From DATJHM01 sp035493895 (lineage in GTDB: Bacteria > Chloroflexota > Ktedonobacteria > Ktedonobacterales > Ktedonobacteraceae): a stretch of DNA of 61,755 bases. Position 1 is the stretch's first letter; the number at the start of each line of letters is the position of its first letter. Made by a program: the position numbers and the translations under genes. The notes under the pieces are model-generated. The model was not told the DNA's origin. It saw nothing but the letters and a program-made list of their open reading frames with translations, and made no database searches. Positions 25,619 to 35,018 of this stretch are shown here, in pieces. Location of the stretch: assembly GCA_035493895.1 (NCBI GenBank), contig DATJHM010000008.1:1-61755 (forward strand). The letters run 5' to 3'.

Positions 25619-28351
25619 GTGACAACACATAATCATCACGATCAGAGCGACGCTGATACTTCCTTCGTGGAGCCTGCGTCTGCCCCCGAATCAATCATTG
25701 ATCCCTCTGTTTCAGCACCTGCAACAGATGATTCTCCTGCTCTTCCCTCTGTTGAGCAGGCCTCTCCTCTGGCTGAATTTACAGAGCTTGTTTCGCCTTC
25801 CTCTTCTGTCCAGGATGAGCCGACGGCGACTTTTACTGACGATGTACCTGCGCTTCCCTCCGCTTCTGAGGCACCTGCTCTTGCCTCTGATGCCCAGACT
25901 AAATCTGAAGATGCTTTCTCTCTCGTGCCTGAGTTACCCTCTACGCCCGAAATAACTCTCTCGGCTGAACCGGTTCAACCGGTTGCGCAGTCAACCGATG
26001 CCCTGCTCGAGCCTCCCGCCGACTCTACGCAAATCCTTCCCGCTACAAATCTCCCTGAGGCGACCGCTTCCGCTTCTGTGGAAGCTATCATCGCGACGAT
26101 TCAGGATGATGTGACGGCGACGAAGGATGAGTCTCCCTCTACTACTGAGGATACGCAGACGCCTGATGTGCCTGCCGAGCAGGTTGCCTCTCTCGCTTCT
26201 ACCACTTCCTCTTCTGAGGGACCGGAGGAGGCGAGTACCGAGACGACTTTCCCATATGCCAGCATTCTCTCTTTTGCTGAGCCGAAAAATGATGAGGTTC
26301 GTCCTTTTAGCTCTTTTATCGAGGAGTTTCGCCAGTCTGAGGCTTTGCAGGAGACGTATGTCGATTTCTCTTTGCTGACTCCCTCTACGCCGGATATTCG
26401 CATGCCTTCAGAGATCTTTTCTGTTTCCCTTTCTGCCCAGACTCAGTCCGAGTCTTCTGAAGCTCAAATACCTTCTGCTGAGGAATCTGCCAGTGCAGAA
26501 TCTCCTGTGTCGCAGACTGAGCCTCAGGCGTCTGATGTCCCGGCTCGACCAGAGGAGAAGCCAGAGACCGAGCCTGCTCCTCCTCTCCATACACCTATTA
26601 CACGTGTTTCTCCTTTGTTGCGCCCTGCCTCTCGCCTTCGTATGCCCCGCCATAGCACCCGGCATCCCCGCGAGGAGCCTGTGCAGGAAGTCCTACCTGC
26701 GGCAACACCATCTGTTCCCGATGCTCCAACGACTTCTCCATCACTACAGCAGCCCGCTGAACAGCCTGCTGAACCGGTGGTGGAGCAGCCACGCCCGGCA
26801 CGCCGCTATCGCTTTGATCGCCCTGCTGCCAGTAACTCTACTACGAGTACCACCCGCAGCACGGGGTCACCCACTCAGAGTGGCTCTTCTCCCTCGTCTC
26901 CTCAAGTTCGTAGCGAGGAGAGCCGCGAGAAGGAGACGACTCAGAGCCGCGGCGGGGCCAGCCAGTTCGGCTCTTTTAGTAGCCGTCAGGAAGCCACGGC
27001 TACTCCTCAGTCTGATCAGGGAAATCAGCCCGCTGCGAAAATAAGCAATGGGACTGCTAATCAGACTCAAGAACAACCGGCACCAAAATTTGCGGTTGCT
27101 CAAGAACAAACAAGCAGCGAGAGCGCGAATACTACGACCGCTGAACCGAGTGAGGGTGGGCGTCGCCGACACCATTCGGAACGCCAGCAGAAGGAGCATC
27201 AGGTGGCGAATACTACACCAATCGTAGCCCCGCAATCAGTCGCGGAAATTGTTATGCCTGCTGAAATCACTCAGGTTGACTCGGTCTCTCCTGAAGATCT
27301 ACCACCGCTGGAGTATGCAGATCTACAGAAGGCCAGCCCTCGCCGTCGACGCAGACATCGCAGTGGCTCTACCACGGGCAATGGAGCCAGTATCGCGCAA
27401 GGCACTCCCGAGGCTCCCGCAGCTCAGGTGCCTATGCTTCCAGCTACTCCTGCTCCTGCTCCTGCTCCTGCTGCAAATGTGCCAGATGAGCGATCTTTAG
27501 CAGGCGGCAATTCATCCGTTAATCCATTTAGTATTGTCTCTGGCTATACTGTTAGCCAGATGAATCAGGGAAATGAAGTGACAGGACCTTTTATGGGACC
27601 AGAGCCATCACCTGCTCGCGGTAGCGTTGTGAGCCGCGATGGCCGCACGATACGTGCTGAAATGCAGCGCTCTTCTGCGTATCCTCCCGTGGCACGTACT
27701 ACTCACGAGGGGGGGGTCTCCTCCTCTTCGTTGAATCATCTTGCTAATGTCGTCTCTCAATCTATTCAACAGTCCATTCAGTTACAGACGGATCGCATGG
27801 TGGCCGAGATGCGTCGCGCTAATCAGGCTCCCACCAGCGTTTCGGTTTCTCTTCCTCCTTTCCCTTCGACGGAACGTGTCGGGGTTTTTGTAGATGTCGC
27901 TAATCTACTCTATTCCGCACGAACTTTGCGCATCGCTGTCGATTTCGGGAAGCTGCTCGATTTCTTACGCGGCAATCGCCGCCTCGTACGAGCACACGCC
28001 TACTGTCCTACCAGCCCTCAGGCTGGTGATGAGCAGATGTTCTTGCAGGCTGTGAAAGGTCTGGGGTATCGCATTACGACGAAGAATTACAAGACTTTTT
28101 CCAGCGGTGCCAAGAAGGCCGATCTGGATCTCGATCTTTGTATGGATGTCGTTCGCCTGGTTGATGGCCGCGCCGTCGATTGTATTGTTCTGGTCAGCGG
28201 CGATAGCGACTTTATGCCGATGCTCGACTACTGCTCCGATCATGGCGTTCGCGTTGAGGTGGCTGCCTTCGATGAGGCTATGTCCGCTACTCTACGTCAG
28301 AGCTGCGATCTCTTTGTGAATCTTTCTATGCTGGAAGAGATCCGTTCCTGA
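25619..28351 (+). CDS. NYN-domain (LabA-like) protein with a giant disordered N-terminus
   Basis: A 910-residue protein. Residues ~1-740 are low complexity: an acidic Ser/Pro/Glu/Ala-rich part (1-330), then Pro/Arg/Ser/Gln-rich stretches with basic patches (PRRRRRHRSG). The C-terminal ~150 residues form a NYN/PIN-like domain: GVFVDVANLL, KKADLDLDLCMDVV and VSGDSDFMPML supply the three acidic clusters of a metal-dependent RNase-type site. NYN proteins are predicted RNA-processing enzymes. The start is a GTG with GGAG upstream. The layout (nuclease plus long disordered arm) resembles RNA-degradosome scaffolds, which is inference. Confidence 0.85.
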   Translation: MTTHNHHDQSDADTSFVEPASAPESIIDPSVSAPATDDSPALPSVEQASPLAEFTELVSPSSSVQDEPTATFTDDVPALPSASEAPALASDAQTKSEDAFSLVPELPSTPEITLSAEPVQPVAQSTDALLEPPADSTQILPATNLPEATASASVEAIIATIQDDVTATKDESPSTTEDTQTPDVPAEQVASLASTTSSSEGPEEASTETTFPYASILSFAEPKNDEVRPFSSFIEEFRQSEALQETYVDFSLLTPSTPDIRMPSEIFSVSLSAQTQSESSEAQIPSAEESASAESPVSQTEPQASDVPARPEEKPETEPAPPLHTPITRVSPLLRPASRLRMPRHSTRHPREEPVQEVLPAATPSVPDAPTTSPSLQQPAEQPAEPVVEQPRPARRYRFDRPAASNSTTSTTRSTGSPTQSGSSPSSPQVRSEESREKETTQSRGGASQFGSFSSRQEATATPQSDQGNQPAAKISNGTANQTQEQPAPKFAVAQEQTSSESANTTTAEPSEGGRRRHHSERQQKEHQVANTTPIVAPQSVAEIVMPAEITQVDSVSPEDLPPLEYADLQKASPRRRRRHRSGSTTGNGASIAQGTPEAPAAQVPMLPATPAPAPAPAANVPDERSLAGGNSSVNPFSIVSGYTVSQMNQGNEVTGPFMGPEPSPARGSVVSRDGRTIRAEMQRSSAYPPVARTTHEGGVSSSSLNHLANVVSQSIQQSIQLQTDRMVAEMRRANQAPTSVSVSLPPFPSTERVGVFVDVANLLYSARTLRIAVDFGKLLDFLRGNRRLVRAHAYCPTSPQAGDEQMFLQAVKGLGYRITTKNYKTFSSGAKKADLDLDLCMDVVRLVDGRAVDCIVLVSGDSDFMPMLDYCSDHGVRVEVAAFDEAMSATLRQSCDLFVNLSMLEEIRS

Positions 28352-28364
28352 CATTGGTAATCTC

Positions 28365-28407
28365 ACACGGGGGCTGCAATACAAGTATGCTATTGCAGCC
28401 CCCGTGT
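28365..28407 (+). terminator. strong intrinsic terminator after the NYN gene
   Basis: A perfect 17-bp stem (28365-28381 with 28391-28407, core CGGGGGCTGC) and a 9-nt loop, followed by TGTGTTTCTTT. Confidence 0.85.
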
Positions 28408-28612
28408 TGTGTTTCTTTATGCTGCTTTCCTCTTGCATTTGATACTGCCTCTCTGTGAGAAATGAGGAATATTATGCGTATGTATGTGTAGAAAGTTCTT
28501 ACTATTTCCCGCTTAAAATGTGTTTCCCGGGGAAACTATGGAATTTTCATGCACACTCTCGAACATTGCTATTTTTATCTCGTTTCTAAGTGGAGAGGAA
28601 AGGACCCTGTAC

Positions 28613-29683
28613 ATGCGCAAATCTGGCGTGATAGCGCAAATCGCTTCACTATCCGTTTTATTTATGATGGTTCTCTCTGCCTGTGGCAGCAGCAGCTCCC
28701 CTACTACTGGCGGCGCTCCCTCACAGCCTGCGGCTAAGAAGGTCGCTCTTGTCACTGATGTCGGTGGCCTGAATGACCAGGGCTTTAATCAGCTTTCATA
28801 TGAAGGATACAAAAAAGCTGAAGGGCAGTATAATTTCTCTGAAAAGGTGGTTCAAACTACTTCGCCGAATGATTATGTAACCAATCTGACCAATGCTGCC
28901 CAGGTTGCTGATCTGGTGATTGCCGTTGGTTTCTTGATGCAGACTCCTATTGATGCGGTGGCTAAGAAGTTCCCCTCTAAAAAATTCGCTCTTATCGATG
29001 GCTGCCCAACCGCAACTCCTACTTCGGATTGCGATACGCTTCCTAATGTTGCTCCTCTCTATTTCAAAGAACAGGAAGCTGGCTGCCTGGTTGGCGCAAT
29101 TGCTGGTCAGATGGAACTTGATGGCAAGAGCAAGATTTCGAAGCTGCTGGGCAACAATACGATTGGTGCTGTTGGTGGTCAATCAATTCCCCCGGTCAAT
29201 CACTATATCGCCGGTTATAAATACTGTGCGAAGAAGGTTGATCCTTCTATCAATGTTCTCGTGAACTATTCAAATGATTTCGCGGCTACTGCCAAATGTG
29301 AGGATGTGGCCCTGAGCCAGATTAATCAGCACAAGGCTGATATTATCTTCCAGGTTGCCGGTGGTTGTGGCGTTGGCGCGCTCGACGCTGCCAATCAGAA
29401 AGGCGTTTTCGGGATCGGGGTCGATGCCGATCAGCATGCCCTCCATCCAGATGTGATCACCAGCGCTCTGAAACGCGTTGATACTTCTGTTTATGACACG
29501 ATCAAAAATTTTGAGGATAATAAGTTCACCAATAATCCTCCTCCTTTTGATCTCAGCATCGACGGCGTTGGCTATGCTCCTGTAAGCGCCGATGTCCCGG
29601 CTGATGCGAAACAGAAGGCCGACGATTTCGCCGCCCAGATCAAGAGCGGCTCTCTGGTTGTTCCAGCAGACATCCCGGCGTAG
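28613..29683 (+). CDS. BMP-family substrate-binding lipoprotein
   Basis: A 356-residue lipoprotein of the basic membrane protein (Med/TmpC) family, usually the nucleoside-binding part of an ABC importer. The signal peptide ends in a lipobox LSAC with Cys24, followed by a Ser/Pro-rich tether. The mature part has VALVTDVGGLNDQGFNQ and later VFGIGVDADQ, both typical. The ATG at 28613 follows GGAGAGGAAAGGA; the open frame upstream is not used. No permease or ATPase genes are adjacent, so the transporter partner is elsewhere or absent. Confidence 0.9.
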   Translation: MRKSGVIAQIASLSVLFMMVLSACGSSSSPTTGGAPSQPAAKKVALVTDVGGLNDQGFNQLSYEGYKKAEGQYNFSEKVVQTTSPNDYVTNLTNAAQVADLVIAVGFLMQTPIDAVAKKFPSKKFALIDGCPTATPTSDCDTLPNVAPLYFKEQEAGCLVGAIAGQMELDGKSKISKLLGNNTIGAVGGQSIPPVNHYIAGYKYCAKKVDPSINVLVNYSNDFAATAKCEDVALSQINQHKADIIFQVAGGCGVGALDAANQKGVFGIGVDADQHALHPDVITSALKRVDTSVYDTIKNFEDNKFTNNPPPFDLSIDGVGYAPVSADVPADAKQKADDFAAQIKSGSLVVPADIPA

Positions 29684-29712
29684 AGGTTACACAAACCTAC
29701 GTGGCATTTTGA

Positions 29713-29970
29713 GGTAGGGGCGGGGTTTATCCCCGCCCAGGGGTTTCCCCGCCCGATAACCATACTGCGGAGGTTTATCCCCGCCCAGACAACCATACTG
29801 CGGGGGTTTATCCCCGCCCGATAACCATACTGCGGAGGTTTATCCCCGCCCAGACAACCATACTGCGGGGGTTTATCCCCGCCCAATAACCATACTGCGG
29901 AGGTCTATCCCCGCCCCAACACCCGTGATGCGGGTTTATTATCCCCGCCCGACCATTTCGCCCGCTGAGA
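29713..29970. repeat. GC-rich palindromic tandem repeat (32/33-nt units)
   Basis: AACCATACTGCGG recurs at 29758, 29791, 29823, 29856 and 29888, so units alternate 33 and 32 nt, in effect a 65-nt double unit. Each ends in GGTTTATCCCCGCCC, and related half-units flank the array (29715-29755 and 29930-29950). GGGCGGGG and CCCCGCCC pieces can form hairpins. The array runs into the 3' end of the amidotransferase gene and supplies its last codons. Confidence 0.9.
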
Positions 29971-30766
29971 TTGAAACGATAGGGAGCACATGATGTGCTT
30001 CGGCCTCTTCTATGGGCCGAATGGTTGTTCTGCTTGAGAAGGACAGGCTGGCCTGGATAAATGCTGTAAAGAGCAGATTCCAGTTCGGATGCTCTTCGTA
30101 AAGCTCTTCAGGGTGACACTGGGCCCCAAGCATAAAACGATGCTGTGGCACTTCCATGAGCTCGGCAACTCCATCTTCGGCATATCCACTTACCCTGGCG
30201 TCCTCCCCCGATTCTTTGACTGCCTGATGATGCAGGCTGTTCACTTTGATCTCATGTGTGTCCAGTATCTTCGCGAGCAAACTATTCTGCTCGATGCGTA
30301 CTGAGTGCACGATTTTGTTGCGCGGCAGATCCCAGTTGGGATGGCGCAGGCTACCTGGAAATTGCGCGTTGAGGTCCTGGTACAGGTTGCCTCCAAGGGC
30401 AACGTTCAGAACCTGCATTCCTCGGCAGATGCCCAGCGTGGGCAGGTCTTCTTGCAATGCCCATTGCGCCAACGCTATCTCTAATGCGTCGAGCTGCGGG
30501 TTGGTTTCGCCCAGCTGTGGGTGTGCATCTTCATGGTAATGCCTGGGATCAACATCGATCCCACCTGCAAGCAATAAGCCGTCTAGACGAGGAAGCAATG
30601 TTTGTAGTCCGCTAAGATCATCCAGAAGTGGTATAAGAATAGGTACCCCACCCGCCTGCTCTACTGCCCGTATATAGGATTTGTTGTTGAATACAATTGG
30701 CCTGCTTGGCCGATTTGCCTCACTGTATATCCTCGTCTGGCAGGGGATTCCAATTAATGGACGCAT
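29939..30766 (-). CDS. class I glutamine amidotransferase-like peptidase (C26, PuuD-like)
   Basis: A 275-residue protein of the gamma-glutamyl hydrolase/PuuD group, predicted to hydrolyse a gamma-glutamyl bond. The nucleophile is Cys114 in GICRGMQ and the catalytic His-Glu lie in QCHPEE. DGLLLAGGIDVDP is the oxyanion region. The ATG at 30766 follows AAGGAG at 9 nt; the GTG at 30775 touches that site and is rejected. The last ~8 residues are encoded within the GC-rich repeat, so the natural end may have been changed by repeat spread. Confidence 0.88.
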   Translation of the reverse strand: MRPLIGIPCQTRIYSEANRPSRPIVFNNKSYIRAVEQAGGVPILIPLLDDLSGLQTLLPRLDGLLLAGGIDVDPRHYHEDAHPQLGETNPQLDALEIALAQWALQEDLPTLGICRGMQVLNVALGGNLYQDLNAQFPGSLRHPNWDLPRNKIVHSVRIEQNSLLAKILDTHEIKVNSLHHQAVKESGEDARVSGYAEDGVAELMEVPQHRFMLGAQCHPEELYEEHPNWNLLFTAFIQASLSFSSRTTIRPIEEAEAHHVLPIVSISAGEMVGRG

Positions 30767-30882
30767 TACCATCACTCCTTAAAAACAATGAATGAGTACG
30801 TTCGTAACTACAGTATTGATAATAAAAAAAAAGAGCCATCTGCTTTCAAGAAGAGGTATGATTGCTTTCTTTCTTTCTTCTA

Positions 30883-31359
30883 TCAGGCAAAAAAACTATT
30901 CCACCATTCCTGCCAGAAGCCTGCTTCTTCTCCCCGGCTCTGCTGCTTTTGTCCACTCTGCTGGTTGTTCTGTGCTGGACTGACGATGATCACCGGATGC
31001 TCGCCCGGGCGGATGTATCCCAGTTGTTGACGAGCCTCGCTTTCCACCTCTGCCGGGTCTTTATAATACTGCTCCAGATTTTTTAGCTGCGTACTATGCT
31101 GCTGCTCCTGTTGCAGTTGCTGCTGCTCCTGTTGCAGTTGCTGGACCAGGTTACTATTCGACCAGGCTTGAGCCAGTGTGCCGAGCAGAAATGCTGTACA
31201 GATCAATCCCGTTACCCACATCACTGTCTGCGTAAACAACGAAGTACGCCGCGCACGTCGGTGCCCGACGGTCTCTTCCATTCCTACTGCCGTGGTGACG
31301 TTTGCGTTGTTACTCTCGCCGGAAGCAGAGATTTGTGGTCTGCGTGGACGATTCTGCAC
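30883..31359 (-). CDS. DivIC/FtsB-like septum formation protein
   Basis: A 158-residue bitopic membrane protein. A ~45-residue basic cytoplasmic part, one membrane span (about 45-65) and a Gln-rich coiled coil (QQLQQEQQQLQQEQQ) precede a conserved block RQQLGYIRPGEHPVII, which is the DivIC/FtsB end motif. Such proteins join the divisome complex with FtsL and DivIB. The start is a GTG only 4 nt after AGGAGG. The Gln repeat suggests slippage of the coiled-coil length. It stands alone with no cell-division cluster around it. Confidence 0.85.
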   Translation of the reverse strand: MQNRPRRPQISASGESNNANVTTAVGMEETVGHRRARRTSLFTQTVMWVTGLICTAFLLGTLAQAWSNSNLVQQLQQEQQQLQQEQQHSTQLKNLEQYYKDPAEVESEARQQLGYIRPGEHPVIIVSPAQNNQQSGQKQQSRGEEAGFWQEWWNSFFA

Positions 31360-31630
31360 ATAGCCTCCTATTTATTATATACGTATCACACACAATAGAA
31401 GTATCATGTCGTTTATTGTACTATGTTTTTTACCGTTTATCGCATGATTTGTGAGGCGGCATTGCCAGAATGTCCTACTCGAGGCTGAGTGGGCCCGTTG
31501 ACATGATGATATGCTGCGATGATATGTTCCCGCTCTCTATATCATACCGTATCTTGCGATTTTTTTCTAATGGGTGCGTGATATTCCTCGTTTTTTACTG
31601 CCGCTGATGGTTTGTCTCTCTTGTGTTTTG

Positions 31631-32392
31631 TTATACGCTGGCTGGGCCAAATCTGAGCAAAAAGAGAAACTCTTTATTTCCATCTCGCCCGAGGATCGGG
31701 GAGTCGGTCTGTTCCACTATCTGGAAGGGCGTATGCTCGGGTATCCACGCTTCTAGCTCGTGCAGCACCCGCTGGTGAATAGCCGGATCGCTAATCACTC
31801 CCCCTCCTCGATCTACATCTGCCTTGCCCGCCTCGAATTGGGGCTTGACCAGTGCTATGATCCACGTTTCGGGTCCAACGGCAAGTAAGGATGCCAGTAC
31901 TGGCAGGACCAGACGCAGTGAGATAAAGGAGACGTCAATGACGGCGCACTGGACGGCCTGGGGCAATTCTGTCAGATGACGAATGTTGGTACGCTCCATG
32001 ACGATGACGCGCGGGTCGTTTCGCAGATTCCAGGCGAGCTGGCCGTGCCCAACGTCTACTGCTATCACTTGTTTCGCGCCTCGCTCAAGCAAACATTGCG
32101 TGAAACCTCCTGTGGAGGCTCCGACGTCTATGGCGCTCAACCCTTCTGGACTGATCTGAAAGGTGTCCAATGCCTTCTCTAGCTTGAGACCTCCCCGGCT
32201 CACGTATTTTAACGCGGAAAGGTCGCTGATCCGACATTCTGCATCCATGGGGATCAAGGTCCCGACTTTATCGACGAGACGCTCTCCGATGTGGACCTGC
32301 CCGGCCATGATCAATGCTCTCGCTCTCTCTCTCGTCGGGGCCAGTCCTCGCCTTACCAGACCAACGTCCAGCCGTTCTTTATTGCTTGCCAT
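31631..32392 (-). CDS. tlyA: TlyA-family rRNA 2'-O-methyltransferase
   Basis: A 253-residue enzyme that methylates ribose 2'-OH groups of 16S and 23S rRNA in better-studied relatives. An N-terminal S4 RNA-binding domain (RLDVGLVRRGLAPTRERA) is followed by an FtsJ-like methyltransferase with the SAM motif AIDVGASTGGFT and the KDKE-type residues in DVGHGQL, IDVSFISL and LVKPQFEAG. The ATG at 32392 is preferred over a GTG 15 nt upstream, which overlaps the ribosome binding site. The ROK kinase gene lies 32 nt upstream on the same strand, so they are probably co-transcribed. Confidence 0.93.
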   Translation of the reverse strand: MASNKERLDVGLVRRGLAPTRERARALIMAGQVHIGERLVDKVGTLIPMDAECRISDLSALKYVSRGGLKLEKALDTFQISPEGLSAIDVGASTGGFTQCLLERGAKQVIAVDVGHGQLAWNLRNDPRVIVMERTNIRHLTELPQAVQCAVIDVSFISLRLVLPVLASLLAVGPETWIIALVKPQFEAGKADVDRGGGVISDPAIHQRVLHELEAWIPEHTPFQIVEQTDSPILGRDGNKEFLFLLRFGPASV

Positions 32393-32424
32393 TTCTATTC
32401 GCTCCACTCTATTTCTCGCCCAAT

Positions 32425-33474
32425 CTACCCACGCCCACTTTGATGATAATAATGTAACGCGCCCGCTCCGATCAATCCTACGTCCGAGCCTAATTCTGCC
32501 ATGACGATGCGTGCCGATTCTTTCGGTATTTGCATCGTTCGCGTCTCAACGATATGTCTGGCTGGCGCTAGCAGCATCTCGCCCATTTGTGTGACGCCTC
32601 CTCCAAGGATGATCACTTCGGGGTTGAAAATATGGATGACGTTGACCAGACCAAATCCCAATGCGCGCGCTGCTTGCGCTATAATCTCTTTTGCCAGCGG
32701 AATGCCTGCCTGCGCTGCTTTCGCAACCATGCTGGCGTTAACGTGCAGATGCGCATCAATGCTCTCGGCACTATTCTTCGCTTCTTTCTGCTGCTGGAAT
32801 GCGTAGGCCAGCAGTTCTTCTCCCTGCCCTGACGCGATCGCACGATTTGCCTGCCTTGCCATCGCGGTCCCGGAGGCCAACGCTTCCAGGCAACCGATGT
32901 TGCCGCAGTTACAGCGCTCTCCGTGCAGGTCAATGGTCATATGCCCCAGTTCGCCAGCGGTACCACGAATGCCCTCAATGATTTTACCATTGCTGATAAT
33001 ACCACCGCCAATGCCAGTGCTGACCGTAAGATAGACGATCTCGTCGCTTCCTCGCCCCGCTCCAAATAATGATTCTGCCAGCGCAGCGACATTGGCGTCA
33101 TTTTCCAGGTAGGTAGGTCTCTCAAAATGATCGCTGAAGAGCGCCCGCAACGGCACGTTTTCCCAGCCGGGAAGATTCGGCGGACAATAGACGATACCTG
33201 CATGACTGTTCAATGGACCAGGCGCTCCGATGCCGATGCCCGCAATCTGTTGCAGGGTAACTCCCGCGCTTTGCAGGGCCTGCTCAACCGCTTGAAACAT
33301 TCGGGGGATAATCCGCTCTGGGGTGGCGTTTTCTCCACAGAGCAGGCTGATACGCGAAAGTAGCCTGCCCCCTTGCAACACTGCTGTCCGAATCTGTGTG
33401 CCCCCCAGATCGATACCTATGACGAGCGGTAGTTCGTCATCTGTCTGTCGTTCGGCCAGATCATCTTGATTCAT
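32425..33474 (-). CDS. ROK-family glucokinase
   Basis: A 349-residue sugar kinase, probably glucokinase. The phosphate-binding IGIDLGGTQIR starts the ATPase fold. ENDANVAALAE and GxGGGI segments follow, and the zinc motif GHMTIDLHGERCNCGNIGCLE marks the ROK family. There is no DNA-binding domain, so it is an enzyme and not a repressor. The ATG has GGAG upstream. A decayed ROK C-terminus at 12130-12465 may be an old paralogue. Confidence 0.92.
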   Translation of the reverse strand: MNQDDLAERQTDDELPLVIGIDLGGTQIRTAVLQGGRLLSRISLLCGENATPERIIPRMFQAVEQALQSAGVTLQQIAGIGIGAPGPLNSHAGIVYCPPNLPGWENVPLRALFSDHFERPTYLENDANVAALAESLFGAGRGSDEIVYLTVSTGIGGGIISNGKIIEGIRGTAGELGHMTIDLHGERCNCGNIGCLEALASGTAMARQANRAIASGQGEELLAYAFQQQKEAKNSAESIDAHLHVNASMVAKAAQAGIPLAKEIIAQAARALGFGLVNVIHIFNPEVIILGGGVTQMGEMLLAPARHIVETRTMQIPKESARIVMAELGSDVGLIGAGALHYYHQSGRG

Positions 33475-33863
33475 CTTTTTTTTACTCCGATGATAATTTC
33501 TTTGCCCCGTTCGTTTTTCGTGTGTCTACTCTCCCTCTGGGGCCGGAGGAACAATATCCTTTGACGACCCGCTTGAGGGTACTGAAACTAGATGATACTC
33601 CATTTTACGCATCTGGAAAAGATCTAACTACGTAGAAATGCGTCAGAAAAGCGAGTTTCTGATGTCATCATTGTCGAACATCGGAAATACGCTCTTTCTC
33701 TGGGTGCGCAATATCTCCCCCCCATTATTGCGTACATATTCATTTCTATCATTTGAATTTTTACAGGTGCGGTGCTATCATACGCAAGGTACCTGGAAGA
33801 GCATTTTTCGCCATCTGCACGTCATCCCCGCACGGCGAGCGGGATATCCCGAAAGGCTTTTTT
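33475..33863. other. divergent intergenic region before the exopolysaccharide locus
   Basis: 389 nt between the ROK kinase gene and the first gene of the exopolysaccharide cluster. It should hold the promoter of the cluster. In-frame codons exist back to 33753, but the homology of the aminotransferase starts after 33864. No clear promoter or leader element is visible to me. Confidence 0.4.
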
Positions 33864-35018
33864 ATGAAACATGTGATGGGGAAAGCTGGAGGCCACATAA
33901 TTCCAATTTCATGCCCTTTGTTGGGCGCTGAAGAGGATGAGGCGGTACGCCGCGTGCTCGCATCAGGTCGCCTGGCTCAGGGACCACTGGTTGCTGAGTT
34001 CGAACGACGTTTCGCTGAGCTTTGTGCTGTGCGTGAGGCGGTGGCTCTCTCTTCGGGAACTGCTGCTCTCTATCTCGCTCTACTCGCTCATGGCATTGGT
34101 CCCGGCGATGAGGTGATTACGAGTTCGTTCAGCTTTGTCGCTACGGCGAATGCTGTTCTTCTGACTGGCGCTACTCCGGTTTTTGTCGATATTGAACCCT
34201 CAACCTATACTCTCGATCCCGATGCGGTGGCTTCGGCTATCACTCCTCGCACAAAAGCTCTTTTGCCCGTCCATTTGTATGGACATCCCTGTGACATGTT
34301 GCGCCTCTGTCAACTCGCCGCTGCACGCAATCTGGTGATGATTGAGGATGCCTGCCAGGCTCATGGCGCTACTCTGCATGGACGGCCTGTGGGGAGCTTC
34401 GGGACCGGCTGCTTCTCGTTTTATGCTACCAAGAATATGACGACTGGCGAGGGCGGTATGGTGACGACAAATGATTCTCTTCTCGCTGAACGCCTCCGTC
34501 TGTTACGCAATCATGGCCAGCAGGAACGCTACGTGCATGTTGCGATGGGCCAGAATCTGCGTATGACGGAAATTCAGGCGGCCATTGGTCTGGTTCAATT
34601 GGCAAAGCTTGCCCTTTTTACTGAGCAACGCATTGTGAATGCTTCCTATCTCACGTCATGCTTGCATGAGTGCTTGAGTACTCCGGTGATCCGCCCGGGC
34701 TATCGTCATGTCTTCCACCAGTATACGATCCGCGTTCTTGAACGCCGCAATGAGTGGGTGCAACGCTTGCTGGCCCGTGGTATCGAGGCTGCCGTTCACT
34801 ATCCTCTGCCCATTCATCGCCAACCCTTTTATCTGGAGAATACAACACTCTATCGCGTCGTGGGTCCCGCTGCTTTTAGCGGCATGGCTGGCTTGTATGC
34901 TGAATTGCCTGTCACGGAGGCTGCTGCTCGTGAGGTCCTTTCTCTCCCTGTGCATCCTGCTCTGAGCCGTGAGGATCTCTTCGCTATTACGCAGGAGGTG
35001 CTGGCTCTATGCGCATAA
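33864..35018 (+). CDS. DegT/DnrJ/EryC1-family sugar aminotransferase
   Basis: A 384-residue PLP enzyme that transaminates a keto group on a nucleotide sugar. HIIPISCPLLGAEEDEAV is the typical start, EDACQAHGA binds the cofactor, and the PLP lysine is in SFYATKNMTTGEGG. Given its neighbours it most likely makes the 3-amino group of a UDP-2-acetamido-3-keto-uronic acid (WbpE/WlbC role). The ATG at 33864 has GAAAGG upstream. Its end overlaps the next gene by 10 nt, so the two are translationally coupled. Confidence 0.9.
   Translation: MKHVMGKAGGHIIPISCPLLGAEEDEAVRRVLASGRLAQGPLVAEFERRFAELCAVREAVALSSGTAALYLALLAHGIGPGDEVITSSFSFVATANAVLLTGATPVFVDIEPSTYTLDPDAVASAITPRTKALLPVHLYGHPCDMLRLCQLAAARNLVMIEDACQAHGATLHGRPVGSFGTGCFSFYATKNMTTGEGGMVTTNDSLLAERLRLLRNHGQQERYVHVAMGQNLRMTEIQAAIGLVQLAKLALFTEQRIVNASYLTSCLHECLSTPVIRPGYRHVFHQYTIRVLERRNEWVQRLLARGIEAAVHYPLPIHRQPFYLENTTLYRVVGPAAFSGMAGLYAELPVTEAAAREVLSLPVHPALSREDLFAITQEVLALCA

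Noticed and set aside
29713..29970. Possible CRISPR array
   Set aside because: Repeat units are contiguous with no unique spacers, and no cas genes are nearby.
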